Shown: positions 47,101 to 60,732, counted from the stretch's first letter. The stretch: 64,000 nt of DNA from Rotaria socialis (GCA_905331475.1 CAJNYU010004191.1:62001-126000); one strand, 5' to 3'. A program made the numbers and translations. The notes: generated from the letters alone by a model not told the origin.

Positions 47101-49672
47101 AGATTAAAGATAAATCTAGTGAAATTTCTTGTCTCATGTACAATAGCCTGCTGAATATGAACATCATGTCTAATGAGTACATCTTCAAGTCTGTATAGGT
47201 TTAAGCCCATAAGAAAAGTTCTTTTAGGAAATTTTCTTGTGCTAGATCTTCTTTTAGGGAATAGGTGAAGACTTTTGGTGTAGGTTTAAGCATACAGTAG
47301 ATTTTGATCTAATTTTCGACATATTTCTGAGAGCATCGCAATATTTAGTCTTAAACTAAAGTAATCCTTTCTGCTTGTGCTTGCCATGAAAAGAGTATTT
47401 ATTCAATTTGAAACATACATCTTCATAATATTGACAAAGACTTTGCTGTGTACCATCACGTTTAGTAAATTGATAATTTGGATCTTTATCCCAAGCAACA
47501 TCCATAATTTTGTATGTTTCATTATTGTATCTATGAAATATAAACAATTGTATGCAATGTCCAAGAAAAAGAAACAAATAAAAAACGAACGGTGTTAATA
47601 CAATTTGTCCAAGAAGCTCTTTCAATGAGGCATCTTGCGCTTGTTTAGCATCATTAAAACAATTAAATTTATCCATCAAAATGCAATAAACCGTTTGTTT
47701 ATTCATAACTTTCGTCGATAAATCAACATTAATCATTAATTGACCTGAGAAAAAAAGACAATAATTCATTTTTTATGGATATTTATCTATTAAGTTTTTC
47801 TAATCAAAAGGATTTTATGTTCGTCAGAATAAGAAAAATAGTCTGCGAGAATAATTTGAAGAAACATCTTTCACAATACGATTTTGAGAAATCCAGTTTG
47901 AAAAAAGGTTTGGAATACAGGAGCACAAAAAATTGGACCTATCTGCAGAATAAGATAATTTCACTGTGATTAACAACAGCAATTACAATCGTATTCGAAA
48001 CGTTAATACTATAAGCAATGTGCTAACAGTTTGTTTTCTCATTTGGAACATGCTTTTCTTTTCTTCAAATCGCTAATCATTTCTATCATCTTTTCCTGAA
48101 AAATAGTTGTGTTTCATAAACAAAAGACGAAAATATTTTAGATTTGCTTTTCTATTTTTCTTGGTTTAATCACAAAATTAGTAACTATCAGAGAAAGTTC
48201 TTTTTTTTCTAAACACATTTAACATGCTTTTGCTTACGTTATCATCATGACAAGATGAACAGCTTAAGAGAGATGATTTTCCTATTAGGTTTTGTTGTTA
48301 GGCTATATAGAATCATTTTAATAAAGAGATAATCACTGTTGGAATCATTTCTGCAGCAACAAACTTATCTACTTGTAATCATAAAAAAATGAATTTAAAA
48401 TAACACTGTCACGTGCTGCATTTTCACAGACGCTTTCAAAAAGCAATAAGAATTCAATGCATCGATTGAGGATTCACAGAACATAACGGCTTACCAAAGT
48501 ACGTTTTCTCTTACACGTTTGATATATATCTGTTCTAAACGTCACGGTATGTAACTACAAATTTTCAAACAGATTCTGTCGCATACTCTCATGATATGTT
48601 GACATAAGTATTCGAGAATGAAACTAACCTTCATAAACATTAACAGCAGTCATAAAGCCAGGAAAAAGTGTTAATTTATATCGTTCAAGTTCAATTTTTT
48701 TATCAAACGAATAATAATTTCGACCAAGTAATTTCAAACCAGCAATTTCAAGTAATCTAGCAAAGAAAAAAGAAGAAAATCTAACAAAAATAGTTTAGCC
48801 AATACTTACTTTCGCACAATTAAATTAGCCAAATGAAAAAATTCCGGTGATTCAGGTGAAGCAGTCGATGTACGTTTTATCTTGATTAACAATGGTTCAT
48901 TAGTAATTGGATGTTTGCAGGCAATCATTTTTTCCTAAAACAGATCAAAACAGTAGTTCAAATTATTCTAATAACAAGAAAATTACCAATCCAAAATCTT
49001 CAAAAGAATAAAGAAGTGTTCCATCGAAGGCCACATCTTTAATGTCAGCTTTAGCTAATGTTTCACGACGAATTTTTCGTAATTCAATCTAAAATTCATG
49101 CAATTAAAATGCATATTTAAATATTCATTTTTTTTTCAATAGAGAAAAGCAACGTACATTAGGTTCGAACGAACAATGATAACGATATAGATCCCCTATG
49201 AGCAGATTTTAAAAGGACGTCGTGGAAACATGAACAAAACAAGAAGAATACATACATTTCGGTGCAGCCAACATTTTAATATAATTAGCAACAAGAGAAA
49301 TTTCTTTGCCACTTTCACCTTGTTTACAACTAAGATCATTCGGTCGAGTTTTAGGAAATTTCGAAGTTGTTGGATAACGATCACTATCATCAGTAGCCAT
49401 CGATAGACTATCCAATTGTGTTGTCATTTCTGATATTGTCTAAATTAAGAATATAAAATTGATGATAGAATGGTCGACTTTTTCATTTTACTGATGGCGT
49501 TGGACTTGTAATGCCGGTTGCAATACTACTGCCTTCGCCTGAGACTAAATCTAAAGAAAAAGAAAAGAAGAAATTTTCATGAAAATCTTTCTAAGAAAAA
49601 ATTACCTTGATCATGTAACACGGTTGATCGACTGAGACGACCCCGTGATCTTGCACATCCACGTAAATACAT
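44118..49672 (-). CDS. Piwi-clade Argonaute protein
   Basis: Piwi proteins bind piRNAs and silence transposons. 21 exons, read downward: 49606-49672, 49492-49550, 49256-49439, 49158-49195, 48987-49088, 48810-48934, 48629-48756, 47591-47744, 47419-47530, 46830-46965, 46530-46756, 46299-46467, 46213-46237, 45989-46151, 45184-45297, 44945-45119, 44729-44882, 44549-44679, 44409-44496, 44294-44350, 44118-44241. All phases agree and give 843 residues. The N terminus has an Arg-Gly-rich stretch ([13 protein letters not shown]), the kind methylated for Tudor binding. Next comes the N domain ([23 protein letters not shown]), a PAZ-like part about 235-368 ([14 protein letters not shown]), MID (about 500-600, [21 protein letters not shown]) and PIWI ([42 protein letters not shown]). 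It ends with the family's typical …LFYL. The catalytic series reads D611, D649 (Glu expected), D681, H818. Longest introns are 884 and 691 bp. Confidence 0.92.
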
Positions 49673-49677
49673 CGTAT

Positions 49678-49687
49678 CTGAAAAGTA
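49678..49687 (-). promoter_or_regulatory. Splice-acceptor-like site 5 nt before Piwi ATG
   Basis: Minus strand: a pyrimidine-rich TTTACTTTTCAG ends at 49678, then ATACG and the ATG. It fits a spliced-leader acceptor or a very short 5' UTR exon. Confidence 0.45.
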
Positions 49688-49931
49688 AATTAATATCGTT
49701 GGAAAGTTAGCTGTGCCCGTTCTTAATTTCGATGATAGTTTAAATAAAATATATGCATGTAATATAACCGACTGAAGGATACGACAAATGAATGAAAATG
49801 TTTGGTATTTTCTAGTTTTCTCTTTATGTAGAACGAAGCATGGTGCTTTTTCCATAAAAAAAACATGTTATTCTTCTTTTCTTTTGTTTACGTCCATATG
49901 GTTACGTCCGTGTCTCGAAATAAAATCAATG

Positions 49932-49963
<32 letters not shown>
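49932..49963. repeat. (TA)n microsatellite
   Basis: About 15 dinucleotide units between the Piwi gene and the downstream gene-free region. Confidence 0.9.
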
Positions 49964-49966
<3 letters not shown>

Positions 49967-49979
49967 TCGCGTCTACCCA

Positions 49980-52900
49980 TTACTAAACTATCTTAAAGTG
50001 TACCTGGAATAGAAAAGAATCAATACTAGAACGAGAATACATACTGAATCATCAAACTTACTGAGACTTAACTTTAAACTAAAAATGGATGAAGCTGTCT
50101 TGCATTGAGTCTGATTTCATTATGAATTCAGTCATTTACTTCTATAGTTTTTTCTTTTTAAATAGGCAGCAATTCTAAAATGTTTGCAGTATGACTTATT
50201 AAGCACATAGTTTTCCACAAAAAAGGATTAAAACATTGAGTTTTCTGGAAAATATCCTGTCGGATTGTATGTACAATCCTATGATTTGTGACTCAACCGA
50301 ATTGAACTGAGTATGTCCATAAGTTACAAAGTTCTACTGTATCATATTTAGAAGCAGCTCTTTTTTCGTCAGATTTGATAACATATCATGCAGAAAAAAC
50401 ACTTGAAGCTACAAAATATTTTTCAGCAAAAGAAATTCGGTAAACACTTGTATGTAGTATGCCGAGAAAATGTTTTTGGTGATGAGATACTTTTTTCAAT
50501 ATATCATATAATGCAGTTTCGCGTACTAATTCTGAGCATATATGTTGGTTACGAAAAGAAGTGATATGGACTTTCAAAATAAAAACATTGAATTGAAGAA
50601 AAAAACTAGAAAACCTGTTGTTTGTTTCAGAAGCATTTATGGTGAGTGTGTTGATCAAGAACATAGAATAGTACATTGAGTCTATGTTTGAGCAGATTTG
50701 AGTTGGCAGTAAGGCGCATATGATCCTTTTATTCGCTGTGAACCTTTAACACAATCGTTTAGAAAACAATCATTGTCACAAAAAAAGAAAGCACATATTC
50801 AAATTAGAAGAGCTGTTCTACTATCGATACTAAATCAGAATATCTGATGGATTCATCTACTAGATAATTTAGTTTTGTCAAAAAAAACGATTTTCTCATT
50901 GATATTAACGTTCCCAAGCTAATTTTTCGATTTCGGTTGTTTTATTCTAATTATTTCCCATTGATTTTTTAATGTAGTTTCTCTAGATTTTTTTCATTCT
51001 GTAATCAGGTGCCTAAAGAGGTAGTGCTGACTAGTGGTACTTCGATGAAATAGGAAATACCCTTTTACATATTTGTGTAAGCGTTCAATTATGATTCACT
51101 CTTGTCGAATAGCAATAGTCTGTCTGAGCTGCTGCAAGAGGAAATAGACTCTTGAACGGTATTTTAATACTTATCTAACCTGAATCATTAGGCTATTTAC
51201 ATTAGTTAGGTTGATAGTAGAAAGATAGATTTTTGTGAAAAATAATTCGAAAATAAACTCGTTTCGGCCAAGGGAGAATTTTCTAGAAGGCATTGTTGTT
51301 TTGAACAAAAAAAATCAACAATAGATGAGAAAAAGCCATCATTCCTAAAAATGATCTCTTAGTAAATTATATAGAATCGAGAGAATGAGCAACATAACCT
51401 CTGTAATTATACTAAATCAGTAGCAACTATTCTGTAAAGTGTAACAGACAATGCGTCTTGAAATATTATGATTTTCAAACTATAGAGTTTTACAAACATT
51501 GCGGAACACTCGACATAAACTGTTTCTGGTATATATGTGTTTCTATGTTGTCTGTTTCTAATGTCACAAGTGACAATTCGCCATTTTTATGTAGAGAAAC
51601 TAACCAATGTATATTGATTCGCATGTAAGCAAATTTGCATAATCATTTGTTCTAAAGATTGTGCTGAATGAAAAATAGCTTCTAAAAACATTCTGTCTGT
51701 ACAATATTTTGGCTGTGGAAATAATAGCAACTATTTTTTAATGATTCCATGCTAAATAATTTTAGTGGAAAGACATTTTTGAAAATTTTTTCGTAAACAA
51801 CTCTTGCAGAAAACTCTTACATGACTGGAAATTCCGTTCGATATATGCATTTTAAAATGAAAGTAACACTTACAAAATGCAATCTTCTATTGTTTTAAAT
51901 TCAACTAAAGGAACAAAATTCGAAGAAAACATCTTACTTAACATGCTTCTTATCATATTCACTTGAAATGAATAAGAGTTTATGCCTTTCGATTCGGTTC
52001 TACCATGAACAGTGAATTTAGTTGTATTGTGAACAGTCATTGTTGACTTAATTAGAGGTAAATTGAAGGCACCAAATTTTCGTATTATATGACTTTGCAC
52101 GATGAACATGAATATAATGAACTGATTCATTTATAGAAACAAAATTTTATTTATTGATCATTTTGCATAAGGATTTCATACATTATCTAAAACTTTCAGA
52201 GTTGATAATTTAGTAAAATACTATTATGCCCTAGGTCATCAATTGTTGAACTAAAGGAACTTTTTAATAATATTTTCAGTCGTTTCGAACATTGTCAACT
52301 ATTCATGACACAAATCAGGATTCTTATCAAAATATTTTTCATCTTGATGGATCTTATTAGTTGATATCATTTTCTAACGTATATGGTACATGATGGCAAT
52401 CGCATTTTTTTATTCTGAAATGTTTAATTAACTGCAAATATTATACAGCAGTAAACAATAAATATTTATTCCTGAAAGATTCATCGTATTTCTCTCCACT
52501 CTCTATAGTGATCAGCATACGCTCCATCTAGATTATTGTACTGTCGATGTGTGAGAAACCAAAAACAATATGGTACAAAGCTCAAAAAAGAAGGAAAATC
52601 GAAATTTTTTTTTCTATCGTTTTGTTTCAACTGAAATCATTCGTGATACTAATCATCTTACGTTAGTCTAGTCTTCTTCTAGTTTCTTAAAATCTCATAC
52701 ACGTATTGTATAGAAAGAACATTCTCAAGCAGCAACTGCGAGAATAATTACTAGAAGGTATGGAAGAATCAATTTGGAAAATATGTAAGAAATACGATTC
52801 AACTGATCAACTAGTTTTTATTACACAATTGTTTTATAGATGATTGATTATCGAATAATTATCTTCAAAGAACAAATAGTCAATCTGACACGTATTGAAT

Positions 52901-53820
52901 TTCTACACGCAGTGCAACATTCAAGGTCTCCTGCTGTTTCGAAACACGAAAAGGCTTTTAGAAAAGTTCGCAATTGTGACTTATGTATTGATACTAATCC
53001 TAATAAAAATGATCTCCCAGCTAAAAAGTGTACTTCTTATAGTTTTAAAAGACCAGAAATAATCGTAATCACTCTTATGAGGCTTTCATACCGAAGTTCT
53101 AAAAACTAGGTATATTTTAATTTAAATATACTGATTCAATGTTTACTTCTTTCAGCAATCTCAGTTGATTAAGAGGAATTTTCTGTCCTCCTTGACATAT
53201 CCTTCCTCAGATAAAGCACTTTATGGCATAAAACAATTTCGTCTTCATTTAACCACATCGGAAAGATAAACAATTTTATCTGATATTGTGTTATTGTAAT
53301 AATCTAATGAACATGACTGGAGTTCATGCCGACATCAGACTATCACATCTGTTGTAATAAGATCATATTTGATCATTGTGCGGATTCTTATCAATGTTAA
53401 GATATAAATTTTTATTCATCAATCAACAAATATATAAAAATCACCATGAATTATTAATGAACGCTTTAAGTTAACAAGTACAACTCTATGTTTTTCTTAA
53501 ACTTTCAATTTTTTTTATATAGTTTCTATATTTTTAGGATAAGCATTTGAAATCTAATATTAACTTTTTTGATTTTTATAGACGGATGAGTTAAGCTGTG
53601 ATAAAATCTTGCAAATTTTCCATATGAACATTGATAGAAATACAACATATATTCAATTGTCGATATCATTAAACAATTTCAGATTCAAACATATCAATTA
53701 TTTTCTTTTCTTTCAGACTGAATGTTAAAACATTCGTCAATCGTTTTTGTTTTCTTCTTTCAACTTTATTTAAACAAAACAATGGTACAGAATGATTATA
53801 TTCTTAATCGATGTTATTCA
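49980..53820. other. Gene-free stretch between Piwi and eL31
   Basis: ORFs at 50386-50676 (minus), 51870-52130 (minus) and 52840-53109 (plus) show no domain, no splice context and ordinary AT-rich composition. No inverted terminal repeats were noticed. It may hold control elements of the flanking genes, but none can be named. Confidence 0.4.
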
Positions 53821-53833
53821 ATGTTTTGTATAT

Positions 53834-54392
53834 TTATTCATTGTCCACATTGGTAGTGAGCAATCCTAAAACGAAACAGACGGTTATAGAAAAAAAAAGA
53901 TTTTCCAAACGAATTAATAAAAAAACCTTTAAATGAAGGTACGCGAACAAATGTCACCAATGTATAGAGTTTATGTAGTGAATCTTCATCTTCATTACGT
54001 TGACGAGCTAATCGCACTCGAACGCGATATGGAACATGACTAAATGAGATTTATTGATCAAGATAAATTGACAAGAAAAAGATCAAGAACTAACTTAATC
54101 CCTTGTGACCAAATTTCCTTGTTTAATTTTGAATCAATACGAACATCAGCTGTTTTCATCATTTTTTCAGCAAATTTTTTCAATTCTTTGATTGCTCGTG
54201 GTGCACGCTTCTTAAATGCTCTTTTAAAGAAAAGATAACGAAAAAAACGTTAAATAATCAAAAACAAAATAAAACATACACGCCATGTAATCGTTTATGT
54301 AGATTAACAGAATATTCCCGAGTAACAACTTCATTTGTAATTTGCTTTTTTTTACTACCACTTTCGCCTTTTTTACCTTTGGTATTGGACAT
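53834..54392 (-). CDS. RPL31: 60S ribosomal protein eL31
   Basis: A component of the large ribosomal subunit near the exit tunnel. Four exons read downward: 54280-54392, 54095-54220, 53927-54039 and 53834-53865, giving 127 residues, the usual length. Family blocks are clear: [88 protein letters not shown]. The N terminus ([16 protein letters not shown]) is basic, as common in the family. Phases match at all junctions. A splice-acceptor-like TTTCTAG is 20 nt before the ATG. The gene appears intact. Confidence 0.95.
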
Positions 54393-54974
54393 ATTTAGAT
54401 CAGATGTTTAATCTAGAAATAATCGTAAATTTGAGAAACTCCTCTTTTTTCCCAAGGACTCATGTTATGACGAACAATAAACCAATTATATATGTAGATA
54501 AAACATAGGAAGAAAAAACGAAAACGTCAAATTAAAACAAGACAAACCAAAGTTCGATCGATTAGGCCAACAAAAAGAATTTGATAATAAATATACATCA
54601 GAATAGAAGAAATTTATACGCAATAAGTTATTCACGAAGTAAAAAAAGTAAAGTGAAATCATTTTTATTTATCCTATTTGTTATTTTCATTTAACAGATA
54701 ATTGTGATCATTGTTCATTGAATTCGCTGTTGTGTCGAGTGGCACAAGAACATCATTACTAAACAGAAATTTAAAAAAAGGAGCTCTTATCATGCTCATA
54801 TTCATAGATTTGAATTCACTGAACAAAAAGCATCATTAATTTTTATTTACATTGAATCCTGTTGTTTTCTTTTTCTGATTCTTAAACTACTCAACTGTTT
54901 GACAGAAAATATTGAAGTATAATTGAACACTATTCCAAAATAAGGATTGGATTAATTCCAGTATTGATTCCAAT

Positions 54975-57710
54975 TTAATTATATTTAAAGTTATTTTTCT
55001 TCTTTTCATCTAATGTCTTATTTATTTCTTGTTCAGAAAAAACACCATCAAATCCTCTACGAAAATTGAATCTGAGTAATTTCTTTACAAAGTTTAGGAA
55101 CAGCATAAAGGAAAAAGTACAAAACTCCAACGTCACTTGGTAAAGAAGTACAAGTAAAACAGTTCGTTTTTTAATGTATTGAAATGCGTTTGTTTGCATC
55201 AAGCAGTTCAAATTGTATTCAGCGACTACAATATATGTATACCTGAGTGCCCGACGAGTCGTTTCTCGTCTGACTCTCCTTGAAAACTTCTTCATAGTGA
55301 TCTATAGTAATTAACAAAAATTTATCAATAAACTTGTTTATAGCTTTTATTTTCGTAGAAGGCTGAAATTATTTTTCATATTTATCGAACTAATTTTTCG
55401 TTTTTCAGAGTTTCGACTGTGTAGATCGAATAAATACGAGAATGTATGGAGCACATTGCAATGTTTAAATTTTCTTCTTGGATTTCTGTAGTATTTTATT
55501 AGTTAGTGCATGTCAACATAGGAGATACATTCTTTAAATGTTACAGTAGTCGATTAATAAATAAAACTTCAGTCGTTTAAAGATAAGTTCTATCTAAAAT
55601 ATTGATCGGTTAGTTGTGAAGATGAAAAGGCTTTTGACATTTTATACATTTATTAAGTCAATGATTTTTATGTCGTGATCTGTTAAGGTCCTGCAAGTTT
55701 CTGACGAAAACTGCACAATATGAGGTCATTCAACAAGTGTTATATCAAGGAACTCCAGGCTATTGAAACTGAGATTCTTGATGAATCATTTCATGAAAGT
55801 TGACAATAATACATATCTCATTCTATTGTTTAGCTGTTATTTCATCGGTTAGACACTAAATCAGCTCAATAATAAAACTATTTTAAACTATTTCTAGTCT
55901 CGTATCATTTATACTTCAATATTGTTTCATTATGAATCAATTTTGAATATTTTCGTTCTCCAACGAAATCCTATATTATTTATTTATTGTAAAACTAAAA
56001 TAATAATAATAATAATGGAAAACTCTGCAAGACATACCTTACACCACCAAATTGTTGTTGTTGTTGCAAACCACCAAGAAGTAAACTATTTACTTGATAA
56101 TGAACTCCGTCACCTCGTCTATTTAGTAAATTTTTTTTAAATTAAAAATTTTTTCTAAATTTCAATCTCACGTTGTCCATATTGGTATTATTGCAGAGAG
56201 TAAAGTTTTTCCAAATACTTCTTGAAAATTCTGTTTGTATCCTAAGTTGAAACCATCTTTCTGTGGTCCATCAGAAAATATTGGTGCTCGGAATGATTCT
56301 AATCGTATCAATTAGCTATAAAGTGAACAAAAGCAAAAATTGTTTATTTACCAAGTGTAGTTCGATTTTTTCCACTTAAATATAAATGATAGAAAAATAA
56401 AGATGATACACTAATGGCAAACATGATCGAAGCGAAAAACAGAAAAAGTAAATGAAATTTTCCACCTGGGGATGTTGAATCGCCTCCATCCTAAATTTTA
56501 AAAAACCAATTGTTTCTTTAATAGTTGTGTAAAATTGAACATACCCCTCGAGCATTTGCAATACCCTGAATTCGATTAAAAATAATTAGTGTATAGATGA
56601 GTACCAAAAGAAAAAAAAATTAGCGACAAAATTACCTGCCAAAAGACAATAAAATATTCTAACGAAGTAGCTGCAACGTAACTACAAAATAATAATGCCC
56701 ATCCGAGAAATAACACAAAGAATTTATAATTTGCATATGAAACACAACTATTCGTCCTGAAAAATTAAAGAAAAATCAAATCAAATCAGTTCTTTTGACT
56801 TTAATAAAATTCTCACCATGGGCAATGATGATCATATCTAAGAACGCATTTTCCGCATATAGAACAATGATGAGCTCGATCTGGTTTTATACATCGACAT
56901 AAAAAGCAATAGCGAATACCTGAATGTGTTTTTACATCGAATATGTAGATTGGTAATTAAAATTATTAGTTAAACTTACTTCCATCAAAATGTCGTGTTA
57001 GTACAGGTAAATTCGCACGTCGACAAAAACGAAGAAGAGTCATACGTCGTTCATCTAATGTTTGTGCTGTTGCTATACGTTCACCTTCTGCTTCACCAAC
57101 ATAAAACTATAATAAAAGAAAAAATTAACGAAATTAAACAATGAAAATAAATTTCTCCGCATAATTTTACTTTGCCAGGTGGCCCAGCTAACGGTTTAAA
57201 CATTGTTTGATAATAAGACCATAGGAAGAGAAATAATAATGGATGATAAATAAATAAATATATAACTAAACAAAAATCAAATCATTTTTTTCAAAGTAGT
57301 TATTAATTTCAAAAAATATTCTTGTTTTAAAACGACTACTGGTTATATATGATGAAATAGGTCATCAAATTAAGTGAAATGTGATATACATGAGCAAGAA
57401 AACTTGCAGTTGAATGATTTTTCGAGAAATAAAACTTGTTCGATAAAATCTATGATTTGATGAAATCTTTCATCTAAATATCAATTCAGACCTGCCCGCT
57501 ATTTTCCTTACCTTTTTTTGGAATATTGTCAATAGTTACTAGAAATAAAATAAGATCGAATAAAACCTCTTTTAATGAAAATGCAAACTTACTGATACAC
57601 ATTTGTACAACATATGCATAATAAGACCATGCGACAATGGAAAGAATAAAAACTACCGGAATACTTTTCAATGCTTCAAAACAACACGCACGAGATGATC
57701 GTAGACTCAT
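54975..57710 (-). CDS. DHHC-type protein S-acyltransferase (ZDHHC2/15/20-like)
   Basis: Transfers palmitate from acyl-CoA to cysteines of membrane-associated proteins. 12 exons read downward: 57593-57710, 57512-57538, 57171-57265, 56980-57106, 56817-56919, 56636-56756, 56545-56565, 56352-56490, 56172-56298, 56043-56118, 55243-55301, 54975-55071; 369 residues with matching phases. Transmembrane helices 1-2 ([32 protein letters not shown]) precede the zinc-binding DHHC domain ([16 protein letters not shown], then CGKC, then YDHHCPWTNSCV). Helices 3-4 follow ([28 protein letters not shown]), with the TTxE-like KNRTTLESF after helix 4. The last two exons ([14 protein letters not shown]…) are joined across a 741-bp intron by phase alone and are less certain. 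A Gln run (QQQQQ) precedes them. An acceptor-like TTAATAG lies 8 nt before the ATG. Confidence 0.9.
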
Positions 57711-57719
57711 TGGACTGCC

Positions 57720-58550
57720 TATTAAGATACAAAAGTAACTTTTGTCTTTTTTTATTCATATGTTTGTTAAAGTAGAAAATAACTGCACACGTGGGATTAA
57801 TATAGAACTAATTTTTTTTAAAGAGTGAAATTAGTCATTGTTTAGGGACACTTACGAAACCTTATCATTCTCGAAATATACATAGAACAAAATGATTGGG
57901 AATCTTGTAAATTATGTTCACTAACCAATAAATCGTCAGTTGACTAACAGTAAAAGTATAGAGCAAAAACGTATTATCTATCCATTAGTGACTAATCAAT
58001 TAAAACTTTTTCTATATTTACTTGTTGATTCGATGAAAGGAGAGGTACTAAAACAATATCTTCATTCTAGAAAAAAAAAGAAATATAATATATTGATAAA
58101 ATGATAGCAGTTTATTTTTTCACCTCTTGCACTAACTTAGTTATAATATTGTTTGAAGAAGAATCTCTATTCATCTACTGTTAGTCCCATATGTGTATGA
58201 CCAAGTTTTGACAAATATAAAGAATTTTATCTAAACGATTAGTTGAAATATCATATTCGATAAGAGTTTCCGGAGCACATATTTAATCATCATGTTATTT
58301 GAGATGATTATCTATTCGATAAACAATATTATTTGGATTTGAGCTCGGTTTTACCATTGGTAAACCCATAGTTACGATACTAAAAAATAAGCAGATCAAA
58401 TTGACAATCGGTCATAAAACAATACGAAAGAAAGAAATGAGAAAATAAAAGAAAATAAAAAAATTAATATATTAAAAAGGTTCTGTATAGATGTCGCAGG
58501 TAACACATATATATTTTATATTCATATAGATTTGAATACTATATGCAAAC
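57720..58550. other. Intergenic region upstream of the DHHC gene
   Basis: No supportable gene. It contains the acceptor-like site just before the DHHC start and AT-rich sequence. Confidence 0.4.
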
Positions 58551-58811
58551 ATTAGAACCGCGCAGCGGCGTAGCCAAGGGAGGGGCAAATGGGCAATTGC
58601 CCATTTCATTTGGAGATTTGCCCATTTTAACTTTTATTAGTAAGTGTTTGCCCATTGCAATTTTACTTTTTCAGAGTTGTTTATTCATTTTTGAATTAGA
58701 TAGTAATTCTATTATTTTTCTTCCGTCTGAACCACACATGCGCTTCTTGCTTGTTCTTTCTGTGAAAAATTTAGAAAATAAGGAGAAAACAAACGTTTCT
58801 GGTATTTTAAC

Positions 58812-60027
58812 CAGGGTTACCAGATGAAAACTTAAAAATCAGAAATTCTTGTTTTCAAAATTTTTAAAAATCAGAATTTTTTCTCCAAAATCGGATCTAT
58901 AGTCAGAAAGAGTAACTTTTTGCAAACCAATGGCTGTCACGTTAACATAATTACTTGCGCAAAATGCTTTATTTATCTTTTTTATCGACTCATACTTTAT
59001 TTCCAAAAGTATTTCATAGTGAAGAAAGACAATACAAACATTATATAGCTTAGAGTAAAAGATCGTGTACTCTAGGTTAAGAAGATAGATTATAGTAGGA
59101 TCAAATGAATGCTCTCACTGTCAAACTAACTAGTTAAAAATATGAGCTGCCACTAGCGTACACAGACCGAGATATTCGAGTTTCAAGAAATATACAGTTT
59201 ATTGTATGCCCGCACTACGAAATTTCATCAACGCGTATAGTTTTCTTTTATTGGCCATGATTGGATGGAGCACTACCATTTACATAAGAAAAAACAATCT
59301 CACGCATATTAAAAAGCAAATTTTACGAAGTCGAAGACAACATGTTTTTAAATATAAGGGTAATAAACAAAATATTCTAGTTGCTGTCAAACTGCTGTTG
59401 AATATGCATGATATTGTTTCTCCTTATGTAAATAGTTGTGTTTCATCCAACCATGACGAAAAAAGAAAACGAAGGGTCAATGAACTTTCGTAGTAATGAC
59501 ACATGATAAACAGTAAATATTTTGAAATTTAAACATTTTGGTCTGTATAGGCTATTGGCGCCTCATGTTTTAAACTAGTTGGTATGCGAGTGAGAGCATT
59601 CATTTGATTCAACTATGAACAATCTCCTTAATTTCCAGTTACATGGCCTTCAATTGTTTGTTAATACAAAAACAACTAGCTAAAGACACCGAACGTCGGA
59701 TTTTTTTACGAAGTCAAAAACTCTCTTTACAAAACAATATGCGCAAAAAATCATACATAAACTGTGCAGATAAAAACATCTTACGAAAAATAATAAAGAT
59801 TATAGAACATAAATTCTATATTATTTTTCAAGTTTTCCTTTGTTTGAAATTCCTTTCATAAATGTTTTTGAGCCAAAATATGTTTACAAAACTGTTCAAA
59901 AAGAATTAGCATTCATTCTTAAGTTCAGCAACGCAACCATGTACTGATATATTAAAGCATTCGTCAGTGTTTGCAAAATTCAAAAACTACAAAAGATTAA
60001 GAAAGGAAAGAAAATCTGGCATCCCTG
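58812..60027. mobile_element. hAT-type element nested in the outer one (1.2 kb)
   Basis: Ends CAGGGTTACCAGAT and ATCTGGCATCCCTG are inverted repeats of the same class as the CAGGGTT-ended elements at 7249 and 26707. The flanks ATTTTAAC (58804-58811) and ATTTTAAT (60028-60035) match at 7 of 8 positions. The insertion into the outer element is therefore later than the outer element itself. Confidence 0.75.
59098..59614. repeat. Inverted pair inside the nested element
   Basis: About 70 bp starting GATCAAATGAATGCTCTCAC (59098-59170, reaching ACACAGACCG) recurs in inverse orientation at about 59540-59614 (GGTCTGTATAGGC … GTGAGAGCATTCATTTGAT). This may mark a third insertion or subterminal repeats of the nested element. 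Confidence 0.5.
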
Positions 60028-60697
60028 ATTTTAATTCTAAGTTTGGGTGAATAAGAGTTCGGTTTTATTGAGAAAACACTGGCCATGTAAAGATAGAGAA
60101 GGATAGATCGAAGAAAACGCACACGAACACATATATGTGTATAGATACTTACACATATAGAGTGACGCATAGACACGAGAAAAGAAAAATCGAATGATGT
60201 ATATGGGAAAACATAAAGGAAAAAAATCAAGATATGTGAAATGACATAGTTCGTAGGGAAAATGTCCACGTGTGCTGCACAGATACATATTGGAAGAATC
60301 CTCAGCATTAACTTGTGCATGTTTTCTTTATACGTCATTAATGCTTTGTTGGGCCAAAACGTTTTGGTCCATCAATAAAAACCTTGCTCATTTCGCCCAT
60401 CGTTTTTTTCGACACAAGAGAAGTTTACCCATTGGCCCTAAAATCCTGGTTACACCGCTGGAACCGAATTGTTATTATTAATATGTTTATCTAGTTTACT
60501 TAACTATTGAATGTGAGAATTTCTCACTGAGAAATTTCATGAACTAAGTATGAATAATTCATCTACTAACTTGGGAAAAAGCAACAAAAACTGCAATGAC
60601 TAAAGGAATCTTAGATGTTAGTAATTCACGAATGAATTATGATGAGAATCCGTCAGAACAATTTGACGATATAAAATAATTAGTTCTTATTGATATG

Positions 60698-60732
60698 GAT
60701 TATGATTGTGATTGTGATTGTGATTGTGATTT
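60698..60732 (+). repeat. TGTGAT hexanucleotide microsatellite
   Basis: About five tandem units of GATTGT lie immediately before the first recognisable piece of the TBCE-like pseudogene. Confidence 0.8.

Larger units (their letters stand above)
58563..60460. mobile_element. hAT-type nonautonomous element (outer, 1.9 kb)
   Basis: Inverted ends CAGCGGCGTAGCCAAGG and CCTGGTTACACCGCTG continue internally with GGGCAAATGGGCAATTGCCC / GCCCATTGG-type words. The 8-bp flanks GAACCGCG (58555-58562) and GAACCGAA (60461-60468) match at 6 of 8 positions. A second element (58812-60027) lies inside it. Internal ORFs have no recognised transposase motif. Confidence 0.7.

Noticed and set aside
58543-60481. 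Protein-coding ORFs inside the nested hAT elements
   Set aside because: No transposase motif, no splice context, and the ORFs cross element boundaries.
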